Program-made: the position numbers and the translations under genes | The notes under the pieces: model-generated | Databases searched by the model: none | Seen by the model: only the letters and a program-made list of their open reading frames with translations | Told to the model about the DNA's origin: nothing | Assembly: GCA_028554795.2 (NCBI GenBank) | Contig: CM068839.1 | Location: 10,381,220 to 10,445,219 of the forward strand | Length of the DNA stretch: 64,000 nt | Direction of reading: 5' to 3' | Origin: Sinohyriopsis cumingii | Taxonomy: Eukaryota > Mollusca > Bivalvia > Unionida > Unionidae | Shown: positions 48,453-57,237 of the stretch, one piece after another | Position numbering within the stretch: position 1 is the first letter of the stretch | Layout: each line of letters opens with the position of its first letter

Positions 48453-51400
48453 ATGAAACGATCTAATTCGTTCGAGAAGAAAGAAGAAGAAGAAGAAAGA
48501 AGTAAGAGGCAGAAACGTGATCTATCGCCTCGTACCAGGGCTGAAATCTTGGCACAAATTCATGCCAGTGATTTTGAAGAGGACATGAGTGAACCAGAAT
48601 TTGAAACCTCTAAACCAAGTTCACCACCCTTAGTCAACCCTGAAAAATACTATTCCATTCGAGAGACGGAAAAGCGCTCCTCTAGAAAATTTAGAACCAC
48701 GGCTTACAAATACACGGTGAAGTTTAAAGATTTCAAGTCCGAAGTACCGTTAGAGAAAGCAGAAGGGTTCATCACCGGAGTGTGGGATTCTCTGCTCACT
48801 GCACTCAAGCGACAATGTCAACCCAAAGAAGACGATCGCTTGAGACTTTCCATACAACACGACGGTCTGAAATCCCCTGTTTGGATCGAGTTTAGCACCC
48901 CTGCAGAATTGACCGCTTCCAAAGTCATGGACAAGATTCAACATGTGCAACAATCTAATGACCAGTTTGACATCACCGATGGAAAAGCCACATTGGACAT
49001 GACCCACGTCTCTCCTCCTCAAGGGACCGGACGCAAAAAGATGTTATTGGTGAACGACCTTCGCAGCATTAAGCGTAGCCTTGTCCAAATTCACAATCCT
49101 CATGACCAGATGTGTTTAGCCCGTGCCATCGTGGTGGGACGAACCTATGCCAACAAGAACGACACAGTAGAATGGAAAAGAACCTGGAAAACTATTCAAC
49201 AATCCGACCGAGCCAAACAACGAAATGAAGCAGAACTCCTGTTGCAACAAGCTGGCCTGTCCAAAGACACACCCTGTGGCATTCCTGAGATGCAAAAATT
49301 GCAAGATGCCCTAGCTCCACGATACACCTTGAAAGTGCACCCTCAAGAAGTGCGCGGGTCTTTGTTGTTTCGAGGCCAAGAATTTAAGGACGGAAAATAC
49401 ATTCATGTCTGTTATAACGATGGCCATTTCGATACCATTACCAGTATCACTGGATTCCTAGGATACGGTTATTATTGTGAGAAATGTGATTATGGTTATA
49501 ACAATCGAGAGCAACACAAGCATTGTGGATCGAAATGCCCAGGATGTTTGGCCTCTCCACCCTGTCTGAGCGAAGAACCAGTGCCTTGTTCAACTTGTCT
49601 GCGCACGTTTGTCAGCCCTGCCTGTTACCAGCAACATTTGAAAACACAAGGTTCACAGAAGAAATGTGCTTGTCAACTCCTGAGATTGTGCCCTACGTGT
49701 GGACAAGGCATACTTACCAACAATGCCAAGGCACACGTATGTCGAGGAAAGAAAAAATGTCACATTTGTCACCACATCGTGGACTTGGAACACCAATGCT
49801 ACGTGCAAAAATACCAACCCCCACCAGAGAAAGAGGACGGTCACAAGAAGAAAGGCAATTTCATCTTTTTCGATTTCGAATGCATGCAAGAGACTGGCAT
49901 TCACATCCCTAATTTCTGCGTGGCTCATCGAGCGTGCGAGAAGTGCATTCAAGAACCTATCTTCAGTCATTGCCCTCACTGCAGCAAGATTCCTGGAGGA
50001 CGTGAAAAAATCTTTCGGGGACCGAACACGCTAGCTGATTTTGCCCAATGGGTCTTAGACCCCATCGACAAGACGTGGAGCCAAGAGGACATCGAACGTT
50101 ACGGAGATTGTCATCGTCATGCCACGGTGATGGCTCACAATTTCTCCGGATACGATGGACAGTTTCTTTTGAGATACTATACGGAACATGGCACCGAGCG
50201 TCCTAAAGTGACTTTGAACGGAGCCAAAATCATTTTCATGCAAGTGGGACAAGTGCAGTTTAAAGATTCGATGAGTTACTTGGCCATGCCTTTGAGTCGA
50301 ATGCCTAAAACGTTTGGAATGACAGAAATGGCTAAAGGGTACTTTCCACACTTTTTCAATACGGAAGCCAATCAACACGCCGTTCTACCCCATTTGCCTG
50401 AGGCTCACTATTATGACCCCGACAACATGCGTACCGAACAACGAGAAGCTTTCTACGCTTGGTACCAGGCTCACGCCTCGGACCCTTTCGACTTTCAGGA
50501 AGAAATGCTAAAGTATTGTCGTTCCGACGTGGACATTTTACGGCGTTGCTGTGGAAAATTTCGAGAACTGTTCATGGAACACGGAGGGGTCGATCCTTTG
50601 AAAGAAGCTTGCACCATTGCCAAAGCGTGTTCCTTAGTGTATCGACAACGATTCATGCCTGAAAACACCGTGGCTGTCATCAGCCCTCAAACGACCCACT
50701 ATGTCAAACGTCAATACTCGGTCAAAGCCCTACGCTGGTTACATTACTTGTGCGACAAGGAAGACAAGTGGATTCAGCATGCCCGCAACGGAGGGGGCGA
50801 AAAGACCATCGGAACGTATTCGGTCGATGGCTGGGACTTAGAAAACCCCAAGATCGTGTACGAGTTTAACGGTTGCTTATTTCACGGATGTCCCGTCTGT
50901 TACCCTGACCGTGGCACTAAAAATCAGTTTTTACAACGAACCATGGAAGACCTGTACCAGGACACTTGTCAGCGACGCCTAAAGTTAGAACAGGAAGGAT
51001 ACCAAGTGGTGGAAATGTGGGAACACGAGTACGATCACCGTATGAAAACCGATCCCGAGTTTAAACGCCTCGTGGAAAGTTACCAGTTCATGGACCCGCT
51101 GAACCCGAGGGATAGTTTGTACGGAGGAAGGACCAATGCCACCTGTTTGCTGTACCAAGCCGACGAAGAGAAAGGAGAAGAAATCAAATACTTGGACGTG
51201 TGTTCGCTGTATCCCTACGTGTGCAAATATTGTCGCTTTCCTGTAGGGCACCCGCAATTGTTAACGGAACACATCGACCTGAAAAACATTCGACAATACG
51301 AAGGCTTGATCAAGTGTAAAGTTTTGCCTCCCACGAACCTATACCATCCCGTCTTACCTCACCATTGTCAAGGCAAACTAATGTTTCCATTGTGCCGTAC

Positions 51401-52510
51401 TTGTGCCGAAACGTGCAACCAAGACCAGCCTTGTCAGCACACCCAAGAAGAACGGGCCTTGACGGGAACCTGGGTCAGCGTAGAATTGTTCAAAGCTCTG
51501 GACATGGGATACCAACTGTTAGAAGTGTACGAAATTTGCCACTTTCCCAAGACACAACAATACCGCAAGGGTGACCCCAGTCAGAAAGGCATTTTCGCCG
51601 ACTACGTGGATGCCTTTTTGAAACTGAAGCAAGAAGCCAGCGGCTATCCTTCCTGGTGTCACACTCCCGAAGACTAAATAAAATTCAAAGAGAAATACTA
51701 CGAACAAGAAGGCATCACTTTAGACCACATCGAGAAAAACGAAGGCAGGCGATCGTTTGCCAAAGTGATGTTAAATTGCTTGTGGGGTAAAATGGCACAA
51801 CGACCATGTTTACCCAAGACGGAATATTTGACAGAACCTTCCCGCTACTTCCAGATGATTCACGACAAAACCAAATACATGAAACACGTGGACGTCGTTC
51901 GAGAGAATTTGATCTTGGTCAATTACGAAGAAGATCTGGACTTTGTACAAGACGACCCTTTTGGAAATGTCATCATTGCGGCTTACGTGACAGCTCATGC
52001 TCGCTTAAAATTGTACGAAGCTTTAGAACTGTTAGAAGAACGCGTCCTGTACTTTGACACGGACAGCTGCATTTACATCCATCACCCGATTCAACATCAC
52101 CCTAACATCGAAGGAGACCGTTTAGGAGCTGGACAGACGAGCATCCCGACGACAAGATTCTAAGTTTCGTCAGTGGCGGTCCCAAAAATTACGGCTACGA
52201 ATACCGGGACAAACAAGGAGAAGTGCACACGACGTGCAAAGTGAAAGGACTGACTCTGAATTATCGTACCAGTCGAGTGGTCAACTTTGGGGTATTGAAA
52301 GAAGCCTTGCAATCGGGAGAGGATGGAAACTTTAAAGTGACCACTTACCAACCGAACAAGATTGTACGTTTACCCACTCCCCACATCGTCAGTCGACCTT
52401 TGGAAAAAGTCTATCAAATTGTATACCAGAAGCGAGTTCGACTTCCCAATCATTTCACCTTACCGTACGGTCACGTCGGTATTGGTCTGTATATAAAAAA
52501 GGAACCCTAG
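48453..52510 (+). pseudogene. Protein-primed family B DNA polymerase (two lesions)
   Basis: Replicates the element DNA from a protein primer. The N-terminal ~460 residues contain a conserved basic region and a Cys/His-rich cluster (residues about 345-455). Exonuclease motifs are FFDFEC (about 471), AHNFSGYD (about 563) and YCRSDVDILRR (about 688). A GCLFHGCPVCYP block (about 810) is typical of Polinton polymerases. Palm motifs are A, DVCSLYP (about 914); B, KVMLNCLWGK (about 1103); and C, DTDS (about 1200). The reading frame is interrupted by a TAA at 51675-51677, where the older copy has CAA, and by a one-base length change near 52125-52130. Coding resumes in another frame to the TAG at 52508-52510. 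Motifs B and C lie beyond the stop, so no full enzyme is made without readthrough. An assembly error is possible. Confidence 0.93.
52487..52497 (+). promoter_or_regulatory. TATA box for the BIR gene
   Basis: TATATAAAAA lies inside the last codons of PolB, about 65 bp before the BIR gene ATG. The gene therefore has its own promoter overlapping the preceding coding region. Confidence 0.6.
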
Positions 52511-52555
52511 GCAAGATCGATAGTTCATTGTGACTACCAAGACCGAGCGAACAAG

Positions 52556-53194
52556 ATGAATACTTTCAGAGAAACACAGAACAAGTTGTTTAGAAGGGCA
52601 CAATTCAAGTGTGAGGCTTCGGAAGTGGAATGCGATTGTGAGCCTTGCGATGGGTACGATGCTGTACCTTGTGACCTGAGCGATGCCGTAAAGCATCATG
52701 GGAACTTTAGTCCCCCTACCCCTATCATGGAAAGTGATGCTGTGCGTGTCAAACCTGTGGGATGCGAAAGTGATGCCGCTCGTCCTCTTGGACATTTTAC
52801 TGGGTTTCGTTTTAAAGGGGAATGTTCACCTTCACGTCTACCCCCCTACGGATGTCATCCAGCCCTGAGCAAACTCCTGCCCATGTCACTCAACCCTCAT
52901 CGAAACGAACCTGTGAAAAACGAATATTCGTTTCCTGTGCGTTTGTCGGAATACTGCGACTTTGAGAATCGTCTTCAATCTTTCAAAGGAAAATGGCCTA
53001 AGTATCTGGGAGGACCGACCCCCGAAGAATTAGCCAGAGCCGGATTTTTCTACTTGGGCGAAGGAGATAAAGTCAAGTGCTTCAGTTGCGGTGTGTCACT
53101 TCACCACTGGGAACCGCAAGATTCGGCCTACGTTGAACATGCTCGATGGTCACCGAATTGTCATTACTTACCCTTAGTGGGACCGAGACATTGA
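52556..53194 (+). CDS. Single-BIR IAP-like protein
   Basis: 212 residues. Residues about 125-206 form a BIR domain: an N-terminal FPVRLSEYCDFENRLQSFK, then W-P, LARAGFFYLGEGDKVKCFSC, HW, and EHARWSPNC. The zinc ligands are C175, C178, H195 and C202. BIR domains bind caspases or IAP antagonists, and large DNA viruses use them to delay host-cell death. No RING domain follows, so it would not be a ubiquitin ligase by itself. The first 120 residues are Cys-rich and unrecognised. It lies between PolB and the F-box-like genes, in the same orientation. A degraded homologue lies at 33946-34475 of the older copy, so the acquisition predates the split of the copies. Apoptosis inhibition is an inference from the family. 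Confidence 0.85.
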   Translation: MNTFRETQNKLFRRAQFKCEASEVECDCEPCDGYDAVPCDLSDAVKHHGNFSPPTPIMESDAVRVKPVGCESDAARPLGHFTGFRFKGECSPSRLPPYGCHPALSKLLPMSLNPHRNEPVKNEYSFPVRLSEYCDFENRLQSFKGKWPKYLGGPTPEELARAGFFYLGEGDKVKCFSCGVSLHHWEPQDSAYVEHARWSPNCHYLPLVGPRH

Positions 53195-53222
53195 AGTAAC
53201 TTCTTACCATAATAATCTGTTC

Positions 53223-53678
53223 ATGGATACTTTACAAGAGAACATTCGTGCTTTGCCTGTGGAGTTGAGAGAACGCATTTACCGAGAGCTGGTCAAAATA
53301 CAAGTGAAACGTAAAGAACAATTGCATCCGTTACGTCACCGGTGTTTGAACCACTGGTACCTGAAGGCTATACAAGGATTGATTCAATTGAAAGTGTTCC
53401 ATCGGACAGACATTGATCAACGATCCTCTAGTTTTAAAAAGGATTGGTTTGGTATGGACGATTGTAGTTACATCATTGTAAACGTACTGCATCGAATTCC
53501 AGAGGAAGAGTTAACGAATTACCAACATCTTGAACACAATGTCAACTTAGTGAAAGAGGAAACTTCTGAACGAATTGTAATGTGTAGATTAGTGACTCAA
53601 CGATTTAAATTCGACACTGAAGTGAAACCATGTTTGTGCAAAGAGTACATTTCTTGTGTCAGACCAAAGAGGATTTAG
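53223..53678 (+). CDS. F-box-like small protein, paralogue 1
   Basis: 151 residues. The N-terminus contains NIRALPVELRERIYRELVKI, whose LP-x-E-L-R-x-R-I-Y-x-x-L pattern resembles F-box or F-box-like domains that recruit SCF ubiquitin ligases. The match is to the first helix only, so the assignment is weak. Residues 50-150 are unrecognised. The first 120 bp are almost identical to the start of the next gene (53691), after which the two diverge sharply. Starts at the ATG 29 bp after the BIR gene stop. Confidence 0.65.
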   Translation: MDTLQENIRALPVELRERIYRELVKIQVKRKEQLHPLRHRCLNHWYLKAIQGLIQLKVFHRTDIDQRSSSFKKDWFGMDDCSYIIVNVLHRIPEEELTNYQHLEHNVNLVKEETSERIVMCRLVTQRFKFDTEVKPCLCKEYISCVRPKRI

Positions 53679-53690
53679 TATGACCGATTC

Positions 53691-54209
53691 ATGGATACTT
53701 TGCTAGAGAACATTCGTGCTTTGCCTGTGGAGTTGAGAGAACGCATTTACCGAGAGCTGGTCAAAATACAAGTGAAACGTAAAGAACAATTGCATCCGTT
53801 ACGTCACCAGATCTTTAACCACTGGTACCTGAAGGGTATAAGAGAACTGATTCGTCAGAAATTGTTTCAGTGGTCAGACCTTGTTCAATACTTCCAGGCC
53901 CCCGATGATTCACGTGTTGATCATTTTGGTTACTTCGAGATTCACCTAGAGCAACCCATTGAGGAAGACGAGGTAAAGGATTACCAACATATTTTCCGTG
54001 GAATCTACTTAGCGGAAGAGGAAACTTCTAATCGAACTCTGACGTTTCGGTTACAGTATGCAAGATTTACATTACCCACTGGAAAACGAAGATCTCTGGC
54101 TAGAAAGTACGTGTATTCTTTTCGAAACAAAGAGACTATAAAAACAGGCAGCTATGCCACGACTTATGTCGTATGTCATCCAACAGATTCCGTGGAAGGA
54201 ACTCAATGA
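53691..54209 (+). CDS. F-box-like small protein, paralogue 2
   Basis: 172 residues. It shares residues 1-42 almost exactly with the protein at 53223-53678, including LPVELRERIYREL, and keeps a lower similarity afterwards (a PIEEDEVKDYQH segment against PEEELTNYQH). Starts 13 bp after the stop of paralogue 1. Its 3' end overlaps the start of the next gene by 56 bp, and a TATAAAAA box for a downstream gene lies within it (about 54138). Only one such gene exists in the older copy. Confidence 0.65.
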   Translation: MDTLLENIRALPVELRERIYRELVKIQVKRKEQLHPLRHQIFNHWYLKGIRELIRQKLFQWSDLVQYFQAPDDSRVDHFGYFEIHLEQPIEEDEVKDYQHIFRGIYLAEEETSNRTLTFRLQYARFTLPTGKRRSLARKYVYSFRNKETIKTGSYATTYVVCHPTDSVEGTQ

Positions 54210-54378
54210 CCATATTCAAACCGTGGATCATTACCATCGATTATTACAAGAACTGTATCCATTCAATTTGGGACGACAAGTGGTGTGTGTCTTAGTGACT
54301 TGTTTTCTGGGATTTCGTTTACCAGCCGATTCTTTGTGGACTCTTTACGATCAGTACATACCACCTCCATGGCCTTAA
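54154..54378 (+). CDS. Small unknown protein (74 residues)
   Basis: Starts at an ATG inside the end of the preceding gene, in another frame. Contains IPWKELNDHIQTVDHYHRLL and a hydrophobic stretch (VVCVLVTCFLGF, about residues 43-54) that might be a short membrane segment. Its stop TAA lies just past the ATG of the next ORF. A degraded homologue is at 34916-35142. Function unknown. Confidence 0.6.
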   Translation: MPRLMSYVIQQIPWKELNDHIQTVDHYHRLLQELYPFNLGRQVVCVLVTCFLGFRLPADSLWTLYDQYIPPPWP

Positions 54379-54710
54379 ATGGTCACGAAAAACTCCTTTT
54401 GCTCAAAGCCTTGCGGTTTCATCTGGATACTTCTCGACCTCAACAGGAAAAAAAGATTCGTCAACTTTTAGCTACCCAAGACGTGTATGACGATGTGTGT
54501 GTAGCTTGTGACTTACACCCTCATTGGACAGATGTTCGTGACTGGAAAAAGGGGGGTTTTGAGGCTTGGACCCAAGAAGTGGCCCAGTATGCACAAGAGT
54601 TGTTCAAGGAAAAAAGTTACTTTTCAACCTGTGTTAGTGACGGTGCCAGAAGAACCCGTCACCGAGAACAACCACTCACTTCAGGACAGGACTGTCATGG
54701 ACATTCCTGA
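54369..54710 (+). CDS. Small unknown protein with CxxC motif
   Basis: 113 residues from the ATG at 54369. The open frame upstream lacks a convincing start. The sequence begins MALNGHEKLLLLKALRFHLD and has a helical N-terminus, then CVACDLHPHW and an aromatic-rich segment. It overlaps the previous gene by 10 bp and the following one by about 120 bp. Supported by its homologue in the older copy and by its compact overlapping context. Confidence 0.6.
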   Translation: MALNGHEKLLLLKALRFHLDTSRPQQEKKIRQLLATQDVYDDVCVACDLHPHWTDVRDWKKGGFEAWTQEVAQYAQELFKEKSYFSTCVSDGARRTRHREQPLTSGQDCHGHS

Positions 54711-54918
54711 AAGGTCATTCCGGGAGGACACTTGTGTGACAATACCTCATGTAGAGACTGTAAGAACATTACACACTGTCCCTAGGACATCTTGGTTACC
54801 CAAAGCATGTTGTACAGACACTTGTTTATATTCCACTTTGATCGCTTTGCTGTGTTTTATATTCCTGTACATCACTATTTGGGTTGTATGTATTTTTGTC
54901 TTTCGTGTTCATATTTGA
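54589..54918 (+). CDS. C-terminal membrane-anchored protein
   Basis: 109 residues from the ATG conserved in both copies (54589; 35361 in the older). An in-frame ATG at 54532 is an alternative. The N-terminal 80 residues are hydrophilic and conserved (RKKVTFQPVLVTVPEEP; ETVRTLHTVPRTSWLPK). A CCTDTC cluster precedes a C-terminal hydrophobic segment of about 22 residues (ALLCFIFLYITIWVVCIFVF), so it looks tail-anchored. AATAAA follows at 54926. The first part overlaps the CxxC gene in another frame. Function unknown. Confidence 0.65.
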   Translation: MHKSCSRKKVTFQPVLVTVPEEPVTENNHSLQDRTVMDIPERSFREDTCVTIPHVETVRTLHTVPRTSWLPKACCTDTCLYSTLIALLCFIFLYITIWVVCIFVFRVHI

Positions 54919-54925
54919 AACATTC

Positions 54926-54954
54926 AATAAACGTGTTCTGAAAAAGTATATAAA
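54926..54954 (+). promoter_or_regulatory. Adjacent poly(A) signal and TATA box
   Basis: AATAAA (54926-54931) is followed by GTGTTCTG and then TATATAAA (54947-54954), about 55 bp before the ATPase ATG at 55002. The end of one transcription unit and the promoter of the next are packed into about 30 bp. Confidence 0.7.
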
Positions 54955-55001
54955 CTCTTGTCTTGTTTGTTTTTCGTGTCACAAGTGACATTTCTCATAC
55001 C

Positions 55002-55745
55002 ATGGCTACCTCTGCTGTCTCTGCTCCCTCTTCCTCTACTGTCAAAGTCATCGACGAGCACTTAGATCGTGCCAGTTGGGAGGCTTTGTATCTTCGCCAT
55101 CCCTTTAACATGCTCATTGCTGGACCTAGCGGTTCAGGCAAAACCGAATTCGTCAAACGTTTGATCGAACATAAACATCATTTGATCGATCGGCCCCCTC
55201 AACGGATCGTGTGGTGTTACAAAGAGTGGCAATCGGCGTGCAGCCTCTTGCGAGAAAGTCAAGGCGATTCCATCGTGTTTGTGGAAGGCATTCCTAAAGA
55301 AGACGACGGCATCGTCTCTGACTCCCGTCAAACCCATTTGGTCATTTTCGACGACATGTTAGGAGAAGACGAAGAAGAAATTAAATTGTGGTTCACGCGC
55401 AAAGGGCATCACCGTAATGCCAGTGTCGTTTACATCACCCAAAATTTGTTTCAACAAAGTAAAGCCCATCGCACCATCAGTCTCAATGCGCATTACGTGG
55501 TCTTGTTTAAAAGCCCTCGAGATAAATCGCAAGTGCAAGTCTTAGCCAAACAGTTAGGAACGCCTTGGTTGACTCAGGCGTACGACGATGCCACTCAAAC
55601 ACCACACGCCTATTTACTCGTCGATTTGAAACCTACGACCCCCGAGGATTTGCGATTTCGTACCCACTTGTTTCACCACTGGTGCCAAGACGGAGGGCCT
55701 GTCCTGTACACGTCTCCGTCCTCGACTTCATTTCACTCCCCATGA
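55002..55745 (+). CDS. Virion genome-packaging ATPase (FtsK/HerA type, A32-like)
   Basis: 247 residues. Pumps the element genome into the capsid in related viruses. Walker A is GPSGSGKT (residues 41-48). Walker B is HLVIFDDML (about 112-120, with DD at 117-118). YITQNLF near 144-150 is the sensor region. Length is normal for Polinton packaging ATPases. The start is taken as the ATG at 55002, which begins MATSAVSAPSS and is conserved in the older copy. The reading frame is open a little upstream without a better ATG. Confidence 0.92.
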   Translation: MATSAVSAPSSSTVKVIDEHLDRASWEALYLRHPFNMLIAGPSGSGKTEFVKRLIEHKHHLIDRPPQRIVWCYKEWQSACSLLRESQGDSIVFVEGIPKEDDGIVSDSRQTHLVIFDDMLGEDEEEIKLWFTRKGHHRNASVVYITQNLFQQSKAHRTISLNAHYVVLFKSPRDKSQVQVLAKQLGTPWLTQAYDDATQTPHAYLLVDLKPTTPEDLRFRTHLFHHWCQDGGPVLYTSPSSTSFHSP

Positions 55746-55754
55746 AAAAAAAAT

Positions 55755-55763
55755 CTATAAAAA
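55755..55763 (+). promoter_or_regulatory. TATA box for the core protein gene
   Basis: CTATAAAAA lies 10 bp past the ATPase stop and about 40 bp before the next ATG. Confidence 0.6.
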
Positions 55764-55801
55764 CCTCAGACCCTTTTTCGTCTGTCTCACACAGTGTGAA
55801 C

Positions 55802-56743
55802 ATGACGTCCCTTCAGTCGCATCTTCCCGTCAAATTGATTCGTGCCTTGTATGGCATCAGTCGAGAAAAAGATCCACAAACACGAGCCCGTGTCTTAGAA
55901 GCTAGTCTCAAAGAAGTCTTACGATGGTTCACGGTGACGGCACGTCAATTACTCCAAGGAATCATTCAGATTCCTCATCAAACCAAACGCTTTTTCGATC
56001 GAAACAAAGTCGCTTTGGTCCAACTGGCCGATCCCCGCATCGACACTCAAACCAAAAAACAAATCATTTTGAAACCTGGAGGGAGCGGTACTCTAGGAGG
56101 GGTCATCATTCGCTCACTCTTAAGATGGGATCCTAATGCCCCCAAAGTTATCCCTAAGACAAAAGTTCAACGAAGCCCCAAGAAGAAAAAGACCAGGTCC
56201 CCAAAGAGAAGAACTTCTCCAGTGGCGGGACACTCCTCTTACCAGACACCACCCCGAAAAAAGAAAAGAAGCCCCCAGAAAAAGAAACAGAGAAAAAGTC
56301 CCCAGAAAAAGAAAAGTCCACAGAAGAAGAAAACTAGTCGCAAGAGAGGCACTTCGGCCAGGACACAACCTTACACTCGCAAACCACGACCTGCCACAGC
56401 GTCTCCGGCAGCCTCACGTTTGTCCACTTCTCCGTTGATGTCACCAGGAACTGAAGAGTACTTGGAGACGTTGATTACACCAAGAACTTCTCCGTTGATG
56501 ACCCCCAAAAGAACTTCCCCAGTGGCAGGACCTTCCCATTTAGCGGCAGTGGCTGCTGCTCACAAAGTACCTTCTCCCAAAATCAAAGTCCATGAAAGAT
56601 CGGGCATGTTACAAAGTTTACTGGATTTGTCCAAGCAAGAACTGGCTCGATTTAGTCCGTTACGTACCCCTGCACGACGTGTCATGCCTGTCCTCAAACT
56701 GATACGCCGTAAAGACAATCAGTGGCGACGCGTTCCAGTATAA
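55802..56743 (+). CDS. Basic Ser/Pro/Lys-rich virion core protein
   Basis: 313 residues. The N-terminal ~100 residues look folded (LIRALYGISREKDPQTRARV; LLQGIIQIPHQTKRFF). The middle (about 115-185) is packed with SPKKKK, SPKRR and SPQKKK repeats, similar to the DNA-condensing tails of linker histones, protamines and adenovirus core proteins. The C-terminal part has Pro/Thr/Ser repeats (TSPLMTPKRTSPVAG) and a final basic segment. The position beside the packaging ATPase and the pX-like gene suggests a genome-condensing core component. That role is inference. The start is the ATG at 55802, and the open frame upstream is read-through of the ATPase region. Confidence 0.75.
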   Translation: MTSLQSHLPVKLIRALYGISREKDPQTRARVLEASLKEVLRWFTVTARQLLQGIIQIPHQTKRFFDRNKVALVQLADPRIDTQTKKQIILKPGGSGTLGGVIIRSLLRWDPNAPKVIPKTKVQRSPKKKKTRSPKRRTSPVAGHSSYQTPPRKKKRSPQKKKQRKSPQKKKSPQKKKTSRKRGTSARTQPYTRKPRPATASPAASRLSTSPLMSPGTEEYLETLITPRTSPLMTPKRTSPVAGPSHLAAVAAAHKVPSPKIKVHERSGMLQSLLDLSKQELARFSPLRTPARRVMPVLKLIRRKDNQWRRVPV

Positions 56744-56747
56744 AAAA
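56739..56747 (+). promoter_or_regulatory. TATA box overlapping the core gene stop codon
   Basis: The stop TAA (56741-56743) is part of TATAAAAAA. The ATG of the pX-like gene is about 55 bp downstream. Confidence 0.6.
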
Positions 56748-56801
56748 GGCCTGTGACCGAGTAGGGTATCAGTGTTTTTAGGTGCTCCTAAAGACTCAAA
56801 G

Positions 56802-57188
56802 ATGTCACCCTCCAGAAAACCCCAAGGAAAGAAAAGGAAAGGACTGCCACCACGTTTAGCCAAACATGGGGACCTGTTATCTGTCCTGTCCAAAGCTTCT
56901 CCACCCCTACGAAAAAAACTCATTCAAACGGCCTCCAAAGAGGTCATCGATACCGTGTGCGAATGTTGTTTGAACGTTTTGAAAGGCACGATCCCTTTGT
57001 CCAAACACCAGAAACAATGCTTAGGCAAACATCGTCACGTTCTTCGGAAAATGGTTCAAAAGAAAGTTCCCATTCGTCAGAAAAAGAAGATGTTGGTCCA
57101 ACGTGGAGGCATTTTACCTCTCTTGTTAGGCCCCATACTGAAAGGAGTCTTGGGAACCATGTTGGGAGGACTGGTGGGAGCAAGATAA
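56802..57188 (+). CDS. pX/mu-like small core protein
   Basis: 128 residues. Conserved Polinton/adintovirus protein: LLSVLSKASPPLRKKLIQTA, then CECCLNVLKG, a Lys/His/Arg-rich stretch, and the C-terminal RGGILPLLLGPILKGVLG. The R-G-G-I-L-P-L-L signature with a following Gly-rich hydrophobic tail is characteristic of adenovirus core protein X (mu), a small DNA-condensing peptide precursor. Starts at the ATG at 56802. The frame extends upstream only through non-ATG codons. The stop overlaps a GATAAAAAGG box serving the next gene. Confidence 0.8.
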   Translation: MSPSRKPQGKKRKGLPPRLAKHGDLLSVLSKASPPLRKKLIQTASKEVIDTVCECCLNVLKGTIPLSKHQKQCLGKHRHVLRKMVQKKVPIRQKKKMLVQRGGILPLLLGPILKGVLGTMLGGLVGAR

Positions 57189-57237
57189 AAAGGCCCTCGA
57201 AAGTCCCAAGATCTCAGAATTCACCCCTGACAACCCC

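Noticed and set aside
49523-50378. Several open frames of 100-130 codons inside PolB in other frames
   Set aside because: They are shadows of the conserved PolB reading frame.
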